Shown piece after piece: positions 30,097-39,140 of a stretch of 64,000 bases of DNA; the first letter of the stretch is position 1, and every line of letters starts with the position of its first letter. This DNA is from V1-33 sp039795165 (GTDB lineage: Bacteria > Verrucomicrobiota > Verrucomicrobiia > Verrucomicrobiales > V1-33). A program made the position numbers and the translations under genes. Location: contig JBDKER010000005.1 in assembly GCA_039795165.1 (NCBI GenBank), positions 1-64,000 of the forward strand, given 5' to 3'. Under the pieces are notes generated by a model that did no database searches, was not told the DNA's origin, and saw nothing but the letters and a program-made list of their open reading frames with translations.

Positions 30097-31194
30097 ATGC
30101 TGACCACCCCTGTCCTCCTCGGCGACCGTTCCTATAATGTCCTCACAGGCCACGGGCTCCTCGCCTCCACCGGTTCCCAGGCCCGATCCCTCTTCCCCCT
30201 CACGCGCCGCTGCGCCATCATCACGGATTCCAATGTCGGCCCGCTCTACGCAGATACCGTAGCCGATTCCCTCCGCAGCGCCGACTTCGAACCCACCACC
30301 ATCACGGTCCCCGCTGGCGAACCATCAAAGTCGTTCTCCTGCCTCGAATCGGTCTGCCGCGCCATGGTCTCCGCTGGCCTCGACCGCAAATCGTTCGCCA
30401 TCGCCCTCGGCGGCGGCGTCATCGGCGACCTCGCCGGCTTCGCCGCTTCCATCTTCTTCCGCGGCATCCCCTTCCTCCAAATCCCCACCACCATCGTCTC
30501 GGTCGTCGATAGCTCAGTCGGCGGAAAAACCGGCATCAATACCCAGGAAGGCAAAAACCTCATCGGTTCATTCCACCAACCAAAACTCGTCCTCATCGAC
30601 CCCGCCACCCTCCTCTCCCTCCCAGACCGCGAATACCACGAGGGCTTCGCCGAAGTCATCAAACACGCCGCCATCCGCGACGCCCCCATGCTCGACGACC
30701 TCGCTTCCCTCGCCCAAAACCCGTCCCGACTCCATCTCGACGCCCTCATCGCCCGCAACGTCGCCATCAAAGCCAGCATCGTCAGCGAAGACGAATTCGA
30801 AACCAAGGACGTCCGCGCCCTCCTCAACTTCGGCCACACCATCGGCCACGGCATCGAAGCCAGCGCCGGCTACGGCCAATTCCTCCACGGCGAAGCCATC
30901 AGCCTCGGCATCCGCGCCGCCCTCTCCCTCTCCACACAGTTCGCCTCCCTCTCCCCTCACGACGCCCTCCGCATCACCCAACTCCTCCACAGCTTCCACC
31001 TCCCCCTCACCCTCCCAAACTCCATCCCCACCGACGCCATCCTCTCCAAACTCGCCCGCGACAAAAAATTCGACCAAGGCCACATCAAATTCATCCTCCT
31101 CAACTCCCCAGGCCACGCCTTCGTCTCCTCCGCCATCACCCTCCCATCCTGCACCTCCGCCATCAACGCCCTCCGTACCCCGCCGGAGTTGTAA
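30097..31194 (+). CDS. aroB: 3-dehydroquinate synthase
   Basis: A 365-residue cytoplasmic enzyme converting DAHP to 3-dehydroquinate, the second step of the shikimate pathway, with NAD+ and a divalent metal. Family landmarks are the NAD-binding GGGVIGDLAGFAAS (G105-D111 for the core), PTTIVSVVDSSVGGKTGIN, the metal-ligand region EVIKHAAI, and NFGHTIGHGIEA followed by LHGEAIS. The length is typical. It begins 53 nt after the secreted-protein block, is functionally unrelated to it, and marks ordinary chromosomal backbone just before the accessory region. Confidence 0.97.
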   Translation: MLTTPVLLGDRSYNVLTGHGLLASTGSQARSLFPLTRRCAIITDSNVGPLYADTVADSLRSADFEPTTITVPAGEPSKSFSCLESVCRAMVSAGLDRKSFAIALGGGVIGDLAGFAASIFFRGIPFLQIPTTIVSVVDSSVGGKTGINTQEGKNLIGSFHQPKLVLIDPATLLSLPDREYHEGFAEVIKHAAIRDAPMLDDLASLAQNPSRLHLDALIARNVAIKASIVSEDEFETKDVRALLNFGHTIGHGIEASAGYGQFLHGEAISLGIRAALSLSTQFASLSPHDALRITQLLHSFHLPLTLPNSIPTDAILSKLARDKKFDQGHIKFILLNSPGHAFVSSAITLPSCTSAINALRTPPEL

Positions 31195-31980
31195 CAGGAT
31201 AGCGACCCAGCAAGCACCAGGCCTGCCAACCGACCGCCTGCCGGGGAAAACAACGCCGGCTCAGCGGCCCAGCGAGCATTCCCGCTCCGCCGCATCCTCC
31301 TCGGGCTCTCCACCAGCCCCACAGCCGATCGACTCGGCCAGCGGTAAGCAGCCATGTCGCGGGCCGCCCAGCCCCCGCTCTGCGGACGGCGCACCCACAA
31401 GGCACGCCCAGCAAGACATGGCCCGGAGCCACCGCCGCTGCCCAGCTGCAACATAACGCAGCTCCGAACTCCGCCACCAGAGGGCACCACCAGCTCTCCG
31501 CGTCCCGCCCTTCGCCGCCTAAACAACGCGAATTCCAGCACCCGAAGTCGATACCCATCCCGTCGCGCGCGTTCGCAATTTCCCGGAAAATATTACACTA
31601 CGCAAAGACGGAAAATGCAATTTCCTTCCACCCGCAAAACACCAAACCTATCCCCAGGAAAGTACACCAGTTTCCCACGAAAGAGCCATGCGACAGACGG
31701 GCTTTCCGGGTCCTGAACGGTGCAAAGAAGCTACACAACACGCAGAACACCAACGGGTCCCGGAATTCGCAACCAACTCTCGGACAAATCCAGAAACAAC
31801 CAACCACGCTCGAACCGCTTACGCTTTCCCGTAGTTAGACGAAATCCGTTGTCATCAGGCGAATTCTTTAACTACAAGAGCCTTAAATCCTGAGCAAGAC
31901 ACCATGCCCTGCACGAAACGCTCCACCAATGATCCCGCCGCAGACTGTGCGGTAGGCATGGTGGACGGCCAGATCGTGAG
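31195..31980. other. Intergenic region without a recognisable gene
   Basis: About 790 bp follow aroB. The first 370 bp are G+C-rich with several small stem-forming segments (for example gagctgcgttatgttgcagct around 31440-31462 on the complementary strand). No RNase P, tmRNA, SRP or tRNA signature is visible. From about 31560 the composition becomes A+T-richer, marking the transition into transferred DNA. Antisense ORFs here look like chance readings. Confidence 0.5.
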
Positions 31981-32019
31981 CCCTCACAGAGAGCTTCCGG
32001 GGGATCTGGAACTTCCGGA

Positions 32020-32290
32020 GTGTGGCGGAAGCGGTGCAGTTTTCACACGACTGGGCAGAGACCACGGCACTCGCAGGACTCCGTCCGTTGATCAAGGTGG
32101 AGGGAAATGTGAAGCGCCATCTGTGGGGCATCTTGAGCTTTGTGAAGCATCCGATCACCAACGCCGCGACGGAGGGGGCAATTCCATGATTCAGAGCCTC
32201 AGGCTCAGCGCACGGGGGCTGCCGAATTCCGCTTTGCCGAGAACCCGCGTTCTGTTTCATCTCGGCAGACGCAGTTCCAGATGTCTTGAT
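32020..32290 (+). pseudogene. ISL3-family transposase C-terminal remnant
   Basis: Read in one frame the DNA gives KRHLWGILSFVKHPITNAA followed by T-E-G. After a one-base frameshift near 32180 it gives NSMIQSLRLSARGLPNS and then RTRVLFHLG. This order matches the end of ISL3-family (DDE_Tnp_ISL3) transposases, where a KRH...GI motif is followed by T-N-A-x-x-E-G-x-N-S-x-I-Q, A-R-G-F and a terminal hydrophobic FH-x-G motif. The N-terminal two thirds are missing and the frame is broken, so this is a dead fragment. Confidence 0.7.
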
Positions 32291-32336
32291 GCGAAACCTA
32301 TGAAATCCCCAATGAGCCAAATTCCCTGACTTGACT

Positions 32337-33227
32337 ATGAACAAAAGTGACTTGTATTCCACTCCAGCGCTCGCTACCTACGCAGGTCTGGGTGTGTCCA
32401 TATATTCAGCTGTAAATGATAAGTTGTGGGCAGCGGTTTTGGGAATTGCCCTTGGTCTTTTGGTTATGATAGGTACGTCTATGAACAGGGAGAAGCGTGT
32501 GCGTGAATTGAAAAGTGAAGTGGAAAGTAAAAATAGGAAACTGAAAGAGCTATCAGATATACTCAAACAGTTGGAGAAACAATCTGATGGCAGAAGGAAG
32601 AAAGTCTTCTCCAATTGGCATAAAGTAAGTCATAGTGTTCGTGATTTCACAACTCAGATCGTTGTACTAGGACGCGGGGCGAGTACTGATACTCTTGCTC
32701 AAGAACTCAAGCTGCAAATAGAGGCTCTTTTGAATGTGTCGTCCACTATTTTTTCGGAGCTTACTGGACATGACTGTATTGCTTCATTAATGGTTTACGA
32801 TGAAACAAATCAATTAAGTACTAGGTTTTATAGTTCTAATGCCCCGCCTGATAGAAGTGGAAATCAAAGCAGTCCAATTTCTACGACACGTGGTATAGTG
32901 GGGAGTGCTTTCGCCGAGGGCGATGCCACGCGGTGGACTCTAGGGGACCTAAGGTTTATACCTATCAGAAAAAATTATGAAAATTACTACCGGAGCGGCT
33001 TGACTATTCCATTTAAGGTAGGGCGTCGGTACGCTGGAGTCTTAAATATCGACTCACTTATAGAGAGGAATTTCGAGAATTGCACCCTCAGAGAGGCTGG
33101 ATGCGCGGTTGCCGACGCTATCGGAATAGTAATGGGTATTTTAGATCTTTACACCAAGCTAAATCGACCATCGACTGATGTAGATCAAACAAAACAAATC
33201 GATAACCATGAAATTAAAGCTCCCTGA
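32337..33227 (+). CDS. Membrane-anchored GAF-like domain protein
   Basis: A protein of about 296 residues, A+T-richer than its neighbours. The N-terminus has a hydrophobic hairpin (about 12-48: YAGLGVSIYSAVNDKLWAAV, then VLGIALGLLVMIG). A Lys/Glu-rich coiled coil follows at about 50-90. A GAF-like alpha/beta domain at about 125-275 has IASLMVYDE, GLTIPFK and YAGVLNIDS strands. It may sense a ligand at the membrane; no catalytic domain is visible. The ATG at 32337 is preferred over an in-frame TTG at 32331. A downstream ORF overlaps its 3' end by 20 nt. Confidence 0.65.
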   Translation: MNKSDLYSTPALATYAGLGVSIYSAVNDKLWAAVLGIALGLLVMIGTSMNREKRVRELKSEVESKNRKLKELSDILKQLEKQSDGRRKKVFSNWHKVSHSVRDFTTQIVVLGRGASTDTLAQELKLQIEALLNVSSTIFSELTGHDCIASLMVYDETNQLSTRFYSSNAPPDRSGNQSSPISTTRGIVGSAFAEGDATRWTLGDLRFIPIRKNYENYYRSGLTIPFKVGRRYAGVLNIDSLIERNFENCTLREAGCAVADAIGIVMGILDLYTKLNRPSTDVDQTKQIDNHEIKAP

Positions 33228-33426
33228 TTTGAATGAGGATGTATTTCCTGTAGCTCCCTATCTTCTCGCTGCCAGAATTCCATTCATTTGGTTATCTGAT
33301 GGATTGGTCGAAATCATGAAGCGTTGTGAGAATTTCGACGTAGAAGTGGCCTTTCCTCATTTTCCGTTGGGCGCGGAGGTCGGCGCCCTCTCTAGGGATG
33401 AGGGTAGCGAGGAGACGGTGGATTAA
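33208..33426 (+). pseudogene. Truncated ORF overlapping the GAF protein gene
   Basis: A 72-codon ORF starts inside the last codons of the GAF gene, as expected for an operon partner. About the first 50 residues (MKLKLPDLNEDVFPVAPYLL and on to VEVAFPHFP) have the same A+T-rich composition as the GAF gene. The last 20 residues come from G+C-rich sequence after about 33366, next to an IS3 remnant. It is therefore probably the 5' end of a longer gene cut by insertion. The product family is unknown. Confidence 0.5.
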
Positions 33427-33506
33427 CTAGGAGCATCTGTAAGTTTCCCCTCTCATGAGACAGTTTGAAATGAGAGTGTCCGGGTCGGAATCACCGAACC
33501 GAATCA

Positions 33507-34065
33507 ATGAAGAAAAGCGGACTCACCGAGAGCTAGGTCGTGGCGATCCTCAAGGAAGCCGATGGAGGCCTGAAGGTCGCCGAAGTATGCCGCAAGCACG
33601 GCATATGCGGGATGGCATGGAGGGTGCGAGTCCCGCCATGTCGCTTCGCTCCGTTGCCAGCCGACCTACTACAACTGGAAGAGCAGATACGGGGGCCTGG
33701 GCGTCTCCGAACTCAAGCGCATCAGGGAACTCGAAGCCGAACACGCCAAGCTCAAGCGGATGTATGCCGATCTTGCGATGGAGAACCACGCGCTCAAGGA
33801 ACTCCTCGAAAAAAAGCTCTGACGCCAGCCGACCGCCACGAGGCGGCCGGTTGGCTCATCGGGGAACAGAACCTTCCCGTGTCGCGGGCGTGCCGGCTGG
33901 TGAAAGTCGGCCGCACCACGTGGTATCGACCGTCCCTGCCCCCCGACGACCGGGACGCCGAGGTCATCGGGCGACTCAACGAGGTTGTCGGCAGGCACGG
34001 CCGCTGGGGGTTCTGGAAGTGCTTCCTTTGGCTGCGCCAGCACCAAAACCGAACCAATGCCCGAC
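33507..34065 (+). mobile_element. Degenerate IS3-family element (orfA and start of orfB)
   Basis: OrfA begins at 33507 with MKKSGLTES, is stopped by an in-frame TAG at 33534-33536, then continues VVAILKEADGGLKVAEVCRK. It is interrupted by a frame-breaking insertion of about 50 nt (about 33607-33657) and resumes as PTYYNWKSRYGGLGVSELKR through to LKELLEKKL at 33822. OrfB then gives LTPADRHEAAGWLIGEQNLP and RLNEVVGRHGRWGFWKCFLW before being lost near 34060. The pattern fits the IS3 family, probably the IS407-like group. It is inactive: a nonsense codon, an insertion and no DDE catalytic core. Confidence 0.8.
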
Positions 34066-34285
34066 CCGGACTCTACCTAGGAACTGTTCCGTCGAAGGGG
34101 AAGCTTACAGAGGGTCTATTTGCAGAGCGGTTCGAGATGCGGAGACTGTATGTTAACTCTTCGCCGCATTCACCCAACGGAGTCAATCCCCCTGCAAATG
34201 CCGCAGTGCCCAAAGTTTATCATCTCTCTTTATGGCTCCAGCACTGACAGACCTGCCTATCTAGATATAAGGAGAATAAATTGAT

Positions 34286-35527
34286 ATGACTATATTTCAC
34301 AAGCGACGATGGGTGCGATGGCGGCCGGCGCTTGCAGTGCCTGAGACTGAGAGCCCTATTAGTATCCTAGGTACGGTTGAAACTGTACTATCGGTCGCGA
34401 TTCTTCTTTTTCTATGGCCAAGAATCGGTCTCTGGCACATACTGATCGCGATCCCGATGGTACCGATGTTCATGTTTCGCACCCCGGAATCAACGAGATT
34501 TGGTCTGTCAATTCTGGCAACTGTCGGGAACAGTATTTTCGATATCTGGAGGCGTCCATCGGGATTCGTGATCAATCGAGAGTCGCAGCAGTGTGAATCC
34601 GAGAATTCGCCCTCCTATCGCACCAAGGGGACGCGCGCTGATCGAGATGCTATTACCACATTCATTGCAAGTCTTGCACTCTACTCAATTTTATTTCCTG
34701 TAGTCACGGTCACAGCTACTGCCATCAAACTTGCGGCTGGTCTCGTATCGTTTTTCCGTCATCCAGTAGGATCCTTAGCCGCGGTTCCAAGTAACTACTA
34801 TCGGTACTGTCTATGCATGGACTTCTTAACGACTCCAGAGTCGATTCCCGGAGCATCCTCGGTGGCTTTATCGCCGAATTCCAGCGTGAAAGTTAGGCAA
34901 GAGGTATTGGATGTGCTGGTCCCATATGCAACGCTTGCAAAAGCGTGGAAGATTCATCGAAAAGCGCTATTCTGGCCGGCTGCAATTGTATTTTCTCTTG
35001 TTGTTGTCGCCCCTGCTATGACGTATCGAATCATAGTGAAAGCCAGTTTCGTTGTGTATTGGCCGATTTTGTTGTCGTCCATGAACTATTTCCACGGTGA
35101 CGTGCGTGTGATGCGGCGTCATGTGATTTCAAGTACATCTGCCTCTCTGCAACGGGGATTCGCAATCGTAATCGCAGTAAGTTTTCTCTCCAAAGTAGTA
35201 GTTTTTTCTGCGCTGTCACGTTACATTACAAACCAAGATTTACCGCGAGCAGCAAGGGTGCTTGTTGACAGAGTGCTCGTGCCAAGTAGCGTCCCTTGGT
35301 GGCAGTGGGCCGCCGTAGCCAACGCAGTGTGCGCTTGGATGACTTATTTTCTTTTGAGGCCAAAAAAAATAGGATTGCGTCGTCTTGCGATGACTCGATG
35401 TGTTGCTGTGGCGTCATCGATTTTAACTATTTATTGCGCAGCCGTTCATTACAATTTCCTCAGCGAATACTGGGCTGCTTTTTGGAGCCTCCGAATACCC
35501 CCGGTAGGCGAATGGTGGCCTCATTAG
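34286..35527 (+). CDS. Polytopic membrane protein of unknown function
   Basis: A 413-residue protein with about eight hydrophobic segments (for example VETVLSVAILLFLW, ITTFIASLALYSILFPVVTV, WPAAIVFSLVVVAPAM, GFAIVIAVSFLSKVVVFSAL, CVAVASSILTIYCAAV). The start is supported by a strong ribosome-binding site, aaggag, at 34269-34274. Codon use is A+T-richer than the surrounding genome and like that of the GAF gene before the IS3 remnant, suggesting both arrived together. I do not recognise the family. It could be a transporter, a channel or a membrane effector. Confidence 0.65.
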   Translation: MTIFHKRRWVRWRPALAVPETESPISILGTVETVLSVAILLFLWPRIGLWHILIAIPMVPMFMFRTPESTRFGLSILATVGNSIFDIWRRPSGFVINRESQQCESENSPSYRTKGTRADRDAITTFIASLALYSILFPVVTVTATAIKLAAGLVSFFRHPVGSLAAVPSNYYRYCLCMDFLTTPESIPGASSVALSPNSSVKVRQEVLDVLVPYATLAKAWKIHRKALFWPAAIVFSLVVVAPAMTYRIIVKASFVVYWPILLSSMNYFHGDVRVMRRHVISSTSASLQRGFAIVIAVSFLSKVVVFSALSRYITNQDLPRAARVLVDRVLVPSSVPWWQWAAVANAVCAWMTYFLLRPKKIGLRRLAMTRCVAVASSILTIYCAAVHYNFLSEYWAAFWSLRIPPVGEWWPH

Positions 35528-35772
35528 AATTCAAACGCGAGAAACCATCAGGTACTGAAGAGACTGCATTTAGGGAATAAAAGAAATTTTTTCGCTGCTG
35601 AATTTGCTGAGTGGTTGATTGCTTTTGGTGAACACGGAACAGTGCTTTAACGGAGACCCTGGATCTCTAATCGTTCTACGCACAGTCGCCTGGTATTTCT
35701 TCACCCCGGAAGGCCACCGATGTCATCTTCGATGGCTAGCAAACGGTTGTCACCGTGTTTGTGGGATGCGCT
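35528..35772. other. Intergenic region without a recognisable gene
   Basis: About 245 bp lie between the membrane-protein gene and the IS66 end. I see no coding potential, RNA gene or strong hairpin. Composition shifts from A+T-rich back to G+C-rich near the IS66 boundary. Confidence 0.4.
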
Positions 35773-36345
35773 GTAAGCGTCACCCGGAGCACCACTAGCC
35801 ACCGTGATGCAAAGGTGTCGGACTATGGCATCTTTGACTTTGGCTACGCGCAGTGAACGACCGCAGCTTCTGCGGCGGGATGAAAAAGGGCGGGTACGGT
35901 TCAGCCGCGAGCGGCGCGAATTCCTGCTTGTGGAGTTCCATCGCAGCGGGGGCAGTGCCGCGGTCTTCGCCCAGATGGCGGGGATCAAGCACCCGACTTA
36001 TGCCGGATGGCTTCATGTGCGTCGCCGCGGGGGCCGGCGGCATGCGCTGAAGTATGCGAGGACGCCTCAGTGGGTTGAGGCTGTTCCGACCGTTACCGAT
36101 TCGGAAGGCAGCGGGTGTCATGGCGGGGCCCCCGGCGCTCTGAAGGTGCATCTGCCGGGTGGAGCCTTCCCCCTGTGTCTGCCCCGATCTCTAGGCTGAG
36201 CAGTTCTGATTCTCGATGGCGTGTGCTGCTCCTGCTGCTGACGAGGTCGAGCCCATGAGGCCCATTCCACTTGGACGTCAGCGTGGTCTAAGTGATGATT
36301 GCATGGCCGGGCCGTCCGGTTCCGGGCATCGGAAGTGCTCGCTGC
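35773..36345 (+). mobile_element. IS66-family left end with broken tnpA
   Basis: The sequence gtaagcgtcac at 35773-35783 resembles IS66 terminal repeats and is repeated exactly at 59778-59788. Downstream, 35804-36199 reads as an IS66 accessory protein (TnpA): RFSRERREFLLVEFHRSGGS, then FAQMAGIKHPTYAGWL, and the typical C-terminal VHLPGGA. The frame breaks after that. A separate fragment just before 36345 reads EVLAALERHRAS and stop, the usual end of TnpA. tnpB and the transposase gene are absent, so this is a remnant at the left border of the defence island. Confidence 0.7.
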
Positions 36346-36625
36346 TCTGGAACGGCACAGGGCGTCTTGAGGGGCTCGTATCCAGCGGGGTGGACGCCTG
36401 CACGGCAATGCATCACACCCGCTCAGCATGAACGGCATCCACGACTCCGGGGTGCCGCTGCGTTCCCGCAAATCCCTGAATTCCCTCTAGCCTCGGGCGA
36501 TCGTTCTTGCTACGTCGTAAGTGGTACGCCTACGACGTCTTATGCCAGCCAAAAAGAAATCCGTCACCCAAGCTCAGGGCAAGACTCTTGAAGCTCAGCT
36601 TTGGGATGCCGCCGACAAGATGCGC
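36281..36625 (+). repeat. Left copy of the direct repeat flanking the defence island
   Basis: This 345-bp stretch recurs at 55388-55740 in the same orientation with scattered substitutions and an 8-nt length difference just before the hsdM ATG. It covers the end of a broken IS66 tnpA, a non-coding stretch, a palindrome and the first 84 bases of hsdM. Together the two copies bracket the whole island. Confidence 0.9.
36512..36538. promoter_or_regulatory. Palindrome immediately upstream of hsdM
   Basis: acgtcgta at 36512-36519 and its exact complement tacgacgt at 36531-36538 are separated by 11 nt. The right arm ends 3 nt before the hsdM ATG at 36542. The position suggests an operator or an mRNA hairpin controlling the operon. 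The copy in the right direct repeat keeps 7 of 8 pairs. The winged-helix-like protein at 39256 is one candidate ligand; this is speculative. Confidence 0.45.
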
Positions 36626-38092
36626 GGAGCCGTCCCGCCCACTGACTACCAGCACGTCTGCCTTGGTCTGGTGTTCCTGCGCTATCTCTCCGCCGCCTTT
36701 GCCCGGAAACACGCCGAACTGCTGGAGACTCCCCACGCTGACGCCGAGGATCCGGAGGAGTATCAGTCGGACAACGTCTTCTGGGTGCCGGAGGAAGCCC
36801 GCTGGTCAACCCTCCAGTCCCATGCCCGCGCATCGGACATCGGGAAGCGGCTCGACGACGCCATGCGGGCGATTGAGCGGGACAACGACACGCTCAAGGG
36901 CGTGCTGCCGAAGATCTTCGGCAAGGCAGACTTCAGCGCCCAGATGCTCGGCGGGCTGATCGACCACTTCACCAACCTCAACCTCACCGGCGCACCGGAA
37001 GACTTCGACCTGCTCGGCCGGGTCTACGAGTTCTTCCTCGGCGAGTTTTCCGCCATGCAAGGCAAGGCGGGAGGGGAGCAATACACGCCGCGCTCCATCG
37101 TCACCCTGATGGTGGAGATGATCGAGCCATTCAAAGGCGGCGTTTACGATCCTTGCTGCGGCACGGGCGGATTCTACGTCCAGTCGAACCGATTCGTGAA
37201 AGCCCACTCGGGCCGGATTGATGACATCGCGGTCTACGGGCAGGAGCGCAACCCGGAGACCTACCGGCTCGCCCGGATGAATCTTGCCATCCGAGGGATC
37301 TCCAGCGACATTCGCTGGAACAATGAGGGCACCCTGCTGAAGGACGCCCTGCCTGACTCCCGCTTTGCCTCGATTCTCGCCAACCCACCCTTCAACATCA
37401 AGGAATGGGGTGGAGATTTGCTCCGCGAGGACGCCCGCTGGCGCTTCGGGGTGCCGCCGCTGGGGAACGCCAACTACGCGTGGCTGCAGCATATCTACCA
37501 TCATCTCACGCCGGACGGCTACGCGGCGGTGATCCTTGCCAACGGGTCGATGAGTTCGAACAGCAGCGGCGAAGGCGAAATCCGCAAGGCCATGATCGAG
37601 GGGGACGCGGTGGACTGCATGGTGGCAATGCCGGGCCAATTGTTTTTCGGCGTCCAGATCCCGGTCTGCATCTGGATCCTCGCCAGGGACAAGAGCGGCG
37701 GCCAGCACGGCCAGCGAAAACTGCGTGACCGCCGCGGCGAGGTGCTCTTCCTCGATGCCCGCAAGCTCGGCCACATGATCAACCGCACTCAGCGGAACCT
37801 CTCCGACGAGGACATCCGCCGCCTCGCCGAGACATACCACGCATGGCGGGAGGGCCGTGCCTACGAGGACGTGTCAGGCTTCTGCAAGTCGGCTGGGCTG
37901 GAGGAGATCCGAGCCCACAGCCACGTTCTCACCCCGGGCCGCTACGTCGGAGCCGAGGATGCGGAGGACGATGGCGAACCCTTCGAGGAACAGATGCCGC
38001 GCCTCGTCGCCGAACTGCAGGGTCAGTTTGCGGAATCCGCCAAACTTGAAGCCGCCATCCGCGCCAACTTAAAAGGACTCGGCTATGAGTGA
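36542..38092 (+). CDS. hsdM: Type I restriction-modification system methyltransferase subunit
   Basis: A 516-residue N6-adenine DNA methyltransferase. It has an N-terminal helical HsdM domain (about 10-150) and a catalytic domain with SAM-binding motif I D203-PCCGTGGF and catalytic motif IV N281-P-P-F. GEQYTPRSIV, just before motif I, is typical of HsdM. With HsdS it methylates the recognition site, and with HsdR it restricts unmodified DNA. The start at 36542 matches the duplicated start at 55657. Its 3' end overlaps the yhcG start by 8 nt. A short copy of its last codons reappears after yhcG. Confidence 0.97.
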   Translation: MPAKKKSVTQAQGKTLEAQLWDAADKMRGAVPPTDYQHVCLGLVFLRYLSAAFARKHAELLETPHADAEDPEEYQSDNVFWVPEEARWSTLQSHARASDIGKRLDDAMRAIERDNDTLKGVLPKIFGKADFSAQMLGGLIDHFTNLNLTGAPEDFDLLGRVYEFFLGEFSAMQGKAGGEQYTPRSIVTLMVEMIEPFKGGVYDPCCGTGGFYVQSNRFVKAHSGRIDDIAVYGQERNPETYRLARMNLAIRGISSDIRWNNEGTLLKDALPDSRFASILANPPFNIKEWGGDLLREDARWRFGVPPLGNANYAWLQHIYHHLTPDGYAAVILANGSMSSNSSGEGEIRKAMIEGDAVDCMVAMPGQLFFGVQIPVCIWILARDKSGGQHGQRKLRDRRGEVLFLDARKLGHMINRTQRNLSDEDIRRLAETYHAWREGRAYEDVSGFCKSAGLEEIRAHSHVLTPGRYVGAEDAEDDGEPFEEQMPRLVAELQGQFAESAKLEAAIRANLKGLGYE

Positions 38093-39140
38093 TTTCCAGC
38101 TGACAAAGGATCCCAGCTATCAAGCCCTGGTTGACCGAATTTCGGCGGTTTACGCCCATGGTCAGTTGCAGGCGCATCGGACGGTGAATGAGCACCTCAC
38201 CCGGACTTTTTGGCAAATCGGGCATGACATCGTGGAATACGAGCAGGGCGGCCAAACCCGTGCTGCCTACGGCCAGTCCCTGATCACCAACCTGAGCCGC
38301 GACCTCCGCCTCCGCCACGGCAAAGGCTTCAGCCGAAGCAACGTCATCCGCGCCCGCCAGTTCTACCTTGCCTACCCAAAAGGTGCGACGCTGTCGCACC
38401 TTTTGAGCTGGTCCCACGTCGTCGAGCTGCTGAAGCTCGACGACCCGCTGGAGCGCGGCTTTTACGAGCAGCAGTGCGCGCGGGAAAAATGGGCGGTCCG
38501 GGAACTGCAACGCCAGATCAAATCCTCCCTCTTCCTCCGCCTCGCCGCCAACCGGGAGAAGCCGCACGTCCTCAAGCTGGCCGCCGAGGGTAACATCGTC
38601 AGCCAGCCGGACGATATCCTCCGGGATTCCTTCGTATTCGAGTTTCTCAAAGTTCCCGAGCCCTACCATTTGGCGGAAACCGACCTAGAAACCCGCCTCT
38701 GCAACCACCTCCAGCCCTTCCTTTTGGAACTGGGCAAAGGCTTCACTTTCGTCGGGCGGCAATACCGCATCACGCTGAACAACACCCATTATCACGTCGA
38801 TCTCGTCTTCTACCACCGCCACCTCCGCTGCTTCGTCCTCATCGATCTCAAAATGCACGAAGTCGAGCACCACGACATCGGCCAGATGAACCTTTACCTC
38901 GGCTACTTCGCCGCCGAGGAGAATGGCGAGGGCGACAACCCTCCCATCGGCATCATCCTCACTCGGCACAAAGACGAATTGCTTGTCGAATACGCCACCT
39001 ACAAAATGGACAGCCAGCTCTTCGTCCAGAAATACCAACTCTACCTCCCCGACCGCGAGGAACTGCGCGGCCAGTTGGAGGCCGCCCTGCAGGAAGCCGT
39101 AGAGCAGGAGCAGGACATTCAACTGGAGGACGAAACATGA
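38085..39140 (+). CDS. YhcG-type PDDEXK nuclease domain protein (DUF1016)
   Basis: A 351-residue protein of the DUF1016/YhcG family. The N-terminal helical domain (about 15-150) contains RTFWQIGHDIVEYEQGG and LSWSHVVELLKLDD, both family hallmarks. The C-terminal nuclease-like domain carries HVD239LVFYHRHL and VLID254LK256, the likely PD-(D/E)xK residues. YhcG proteins are widespread, often inside type I R-M operons, with a suspected role in defence. It overlaps hsdM by 8 nt and the next small ORF by 4 nt. A duplicated hsdM 3' end right after it suggests it was inserted at the hsdM end. Confidence 0.92.
   Translation: MSDFQLTKDPSYQALVDRISAVYAHGQLQAHRTVNEHLTRTFWQIGHDIVEYEQGGQTRAAYGQSLITNLSRDLRLRHGKGFSRSNVIRARQFYLAYPKGATLSHLLSWSHVVELLKLDDPLERGFYEQQCAREKWAVRELQRQIKSSLFLRLAANREKPHVLKLAAEGNIVSQPDDILRDSFVFEFLKVPEPYHLAETDLETRLCNHLQPFLLELGKGFTFVGRQYRITLNNTHYHVDLVFYHRHLRCFVLIDLKMHEVEHHDIGQMNLYLGYFAAEENGEGDNPPIGIILTRHKDELLVEYATYKMDSQLFVQKYQLYLPDREELRGQLEAALQEAVEQEQDIQLEDET

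Noticed and set aside
31195..31560. Structured non-coding RNA downstream of aroB
   Set aside because: There are G+C-rich stems on the complementary strand, but I could not match RNase P, tmRNA, 6S or SRP landmarks.
31904..32329. A 141-codon + strand ORF
   Set aside because: It crosses the ISL3 transposase remnant mostly in a different frame; the transposase similarity needs a frame change. It was recorded as a pseudogene instead.
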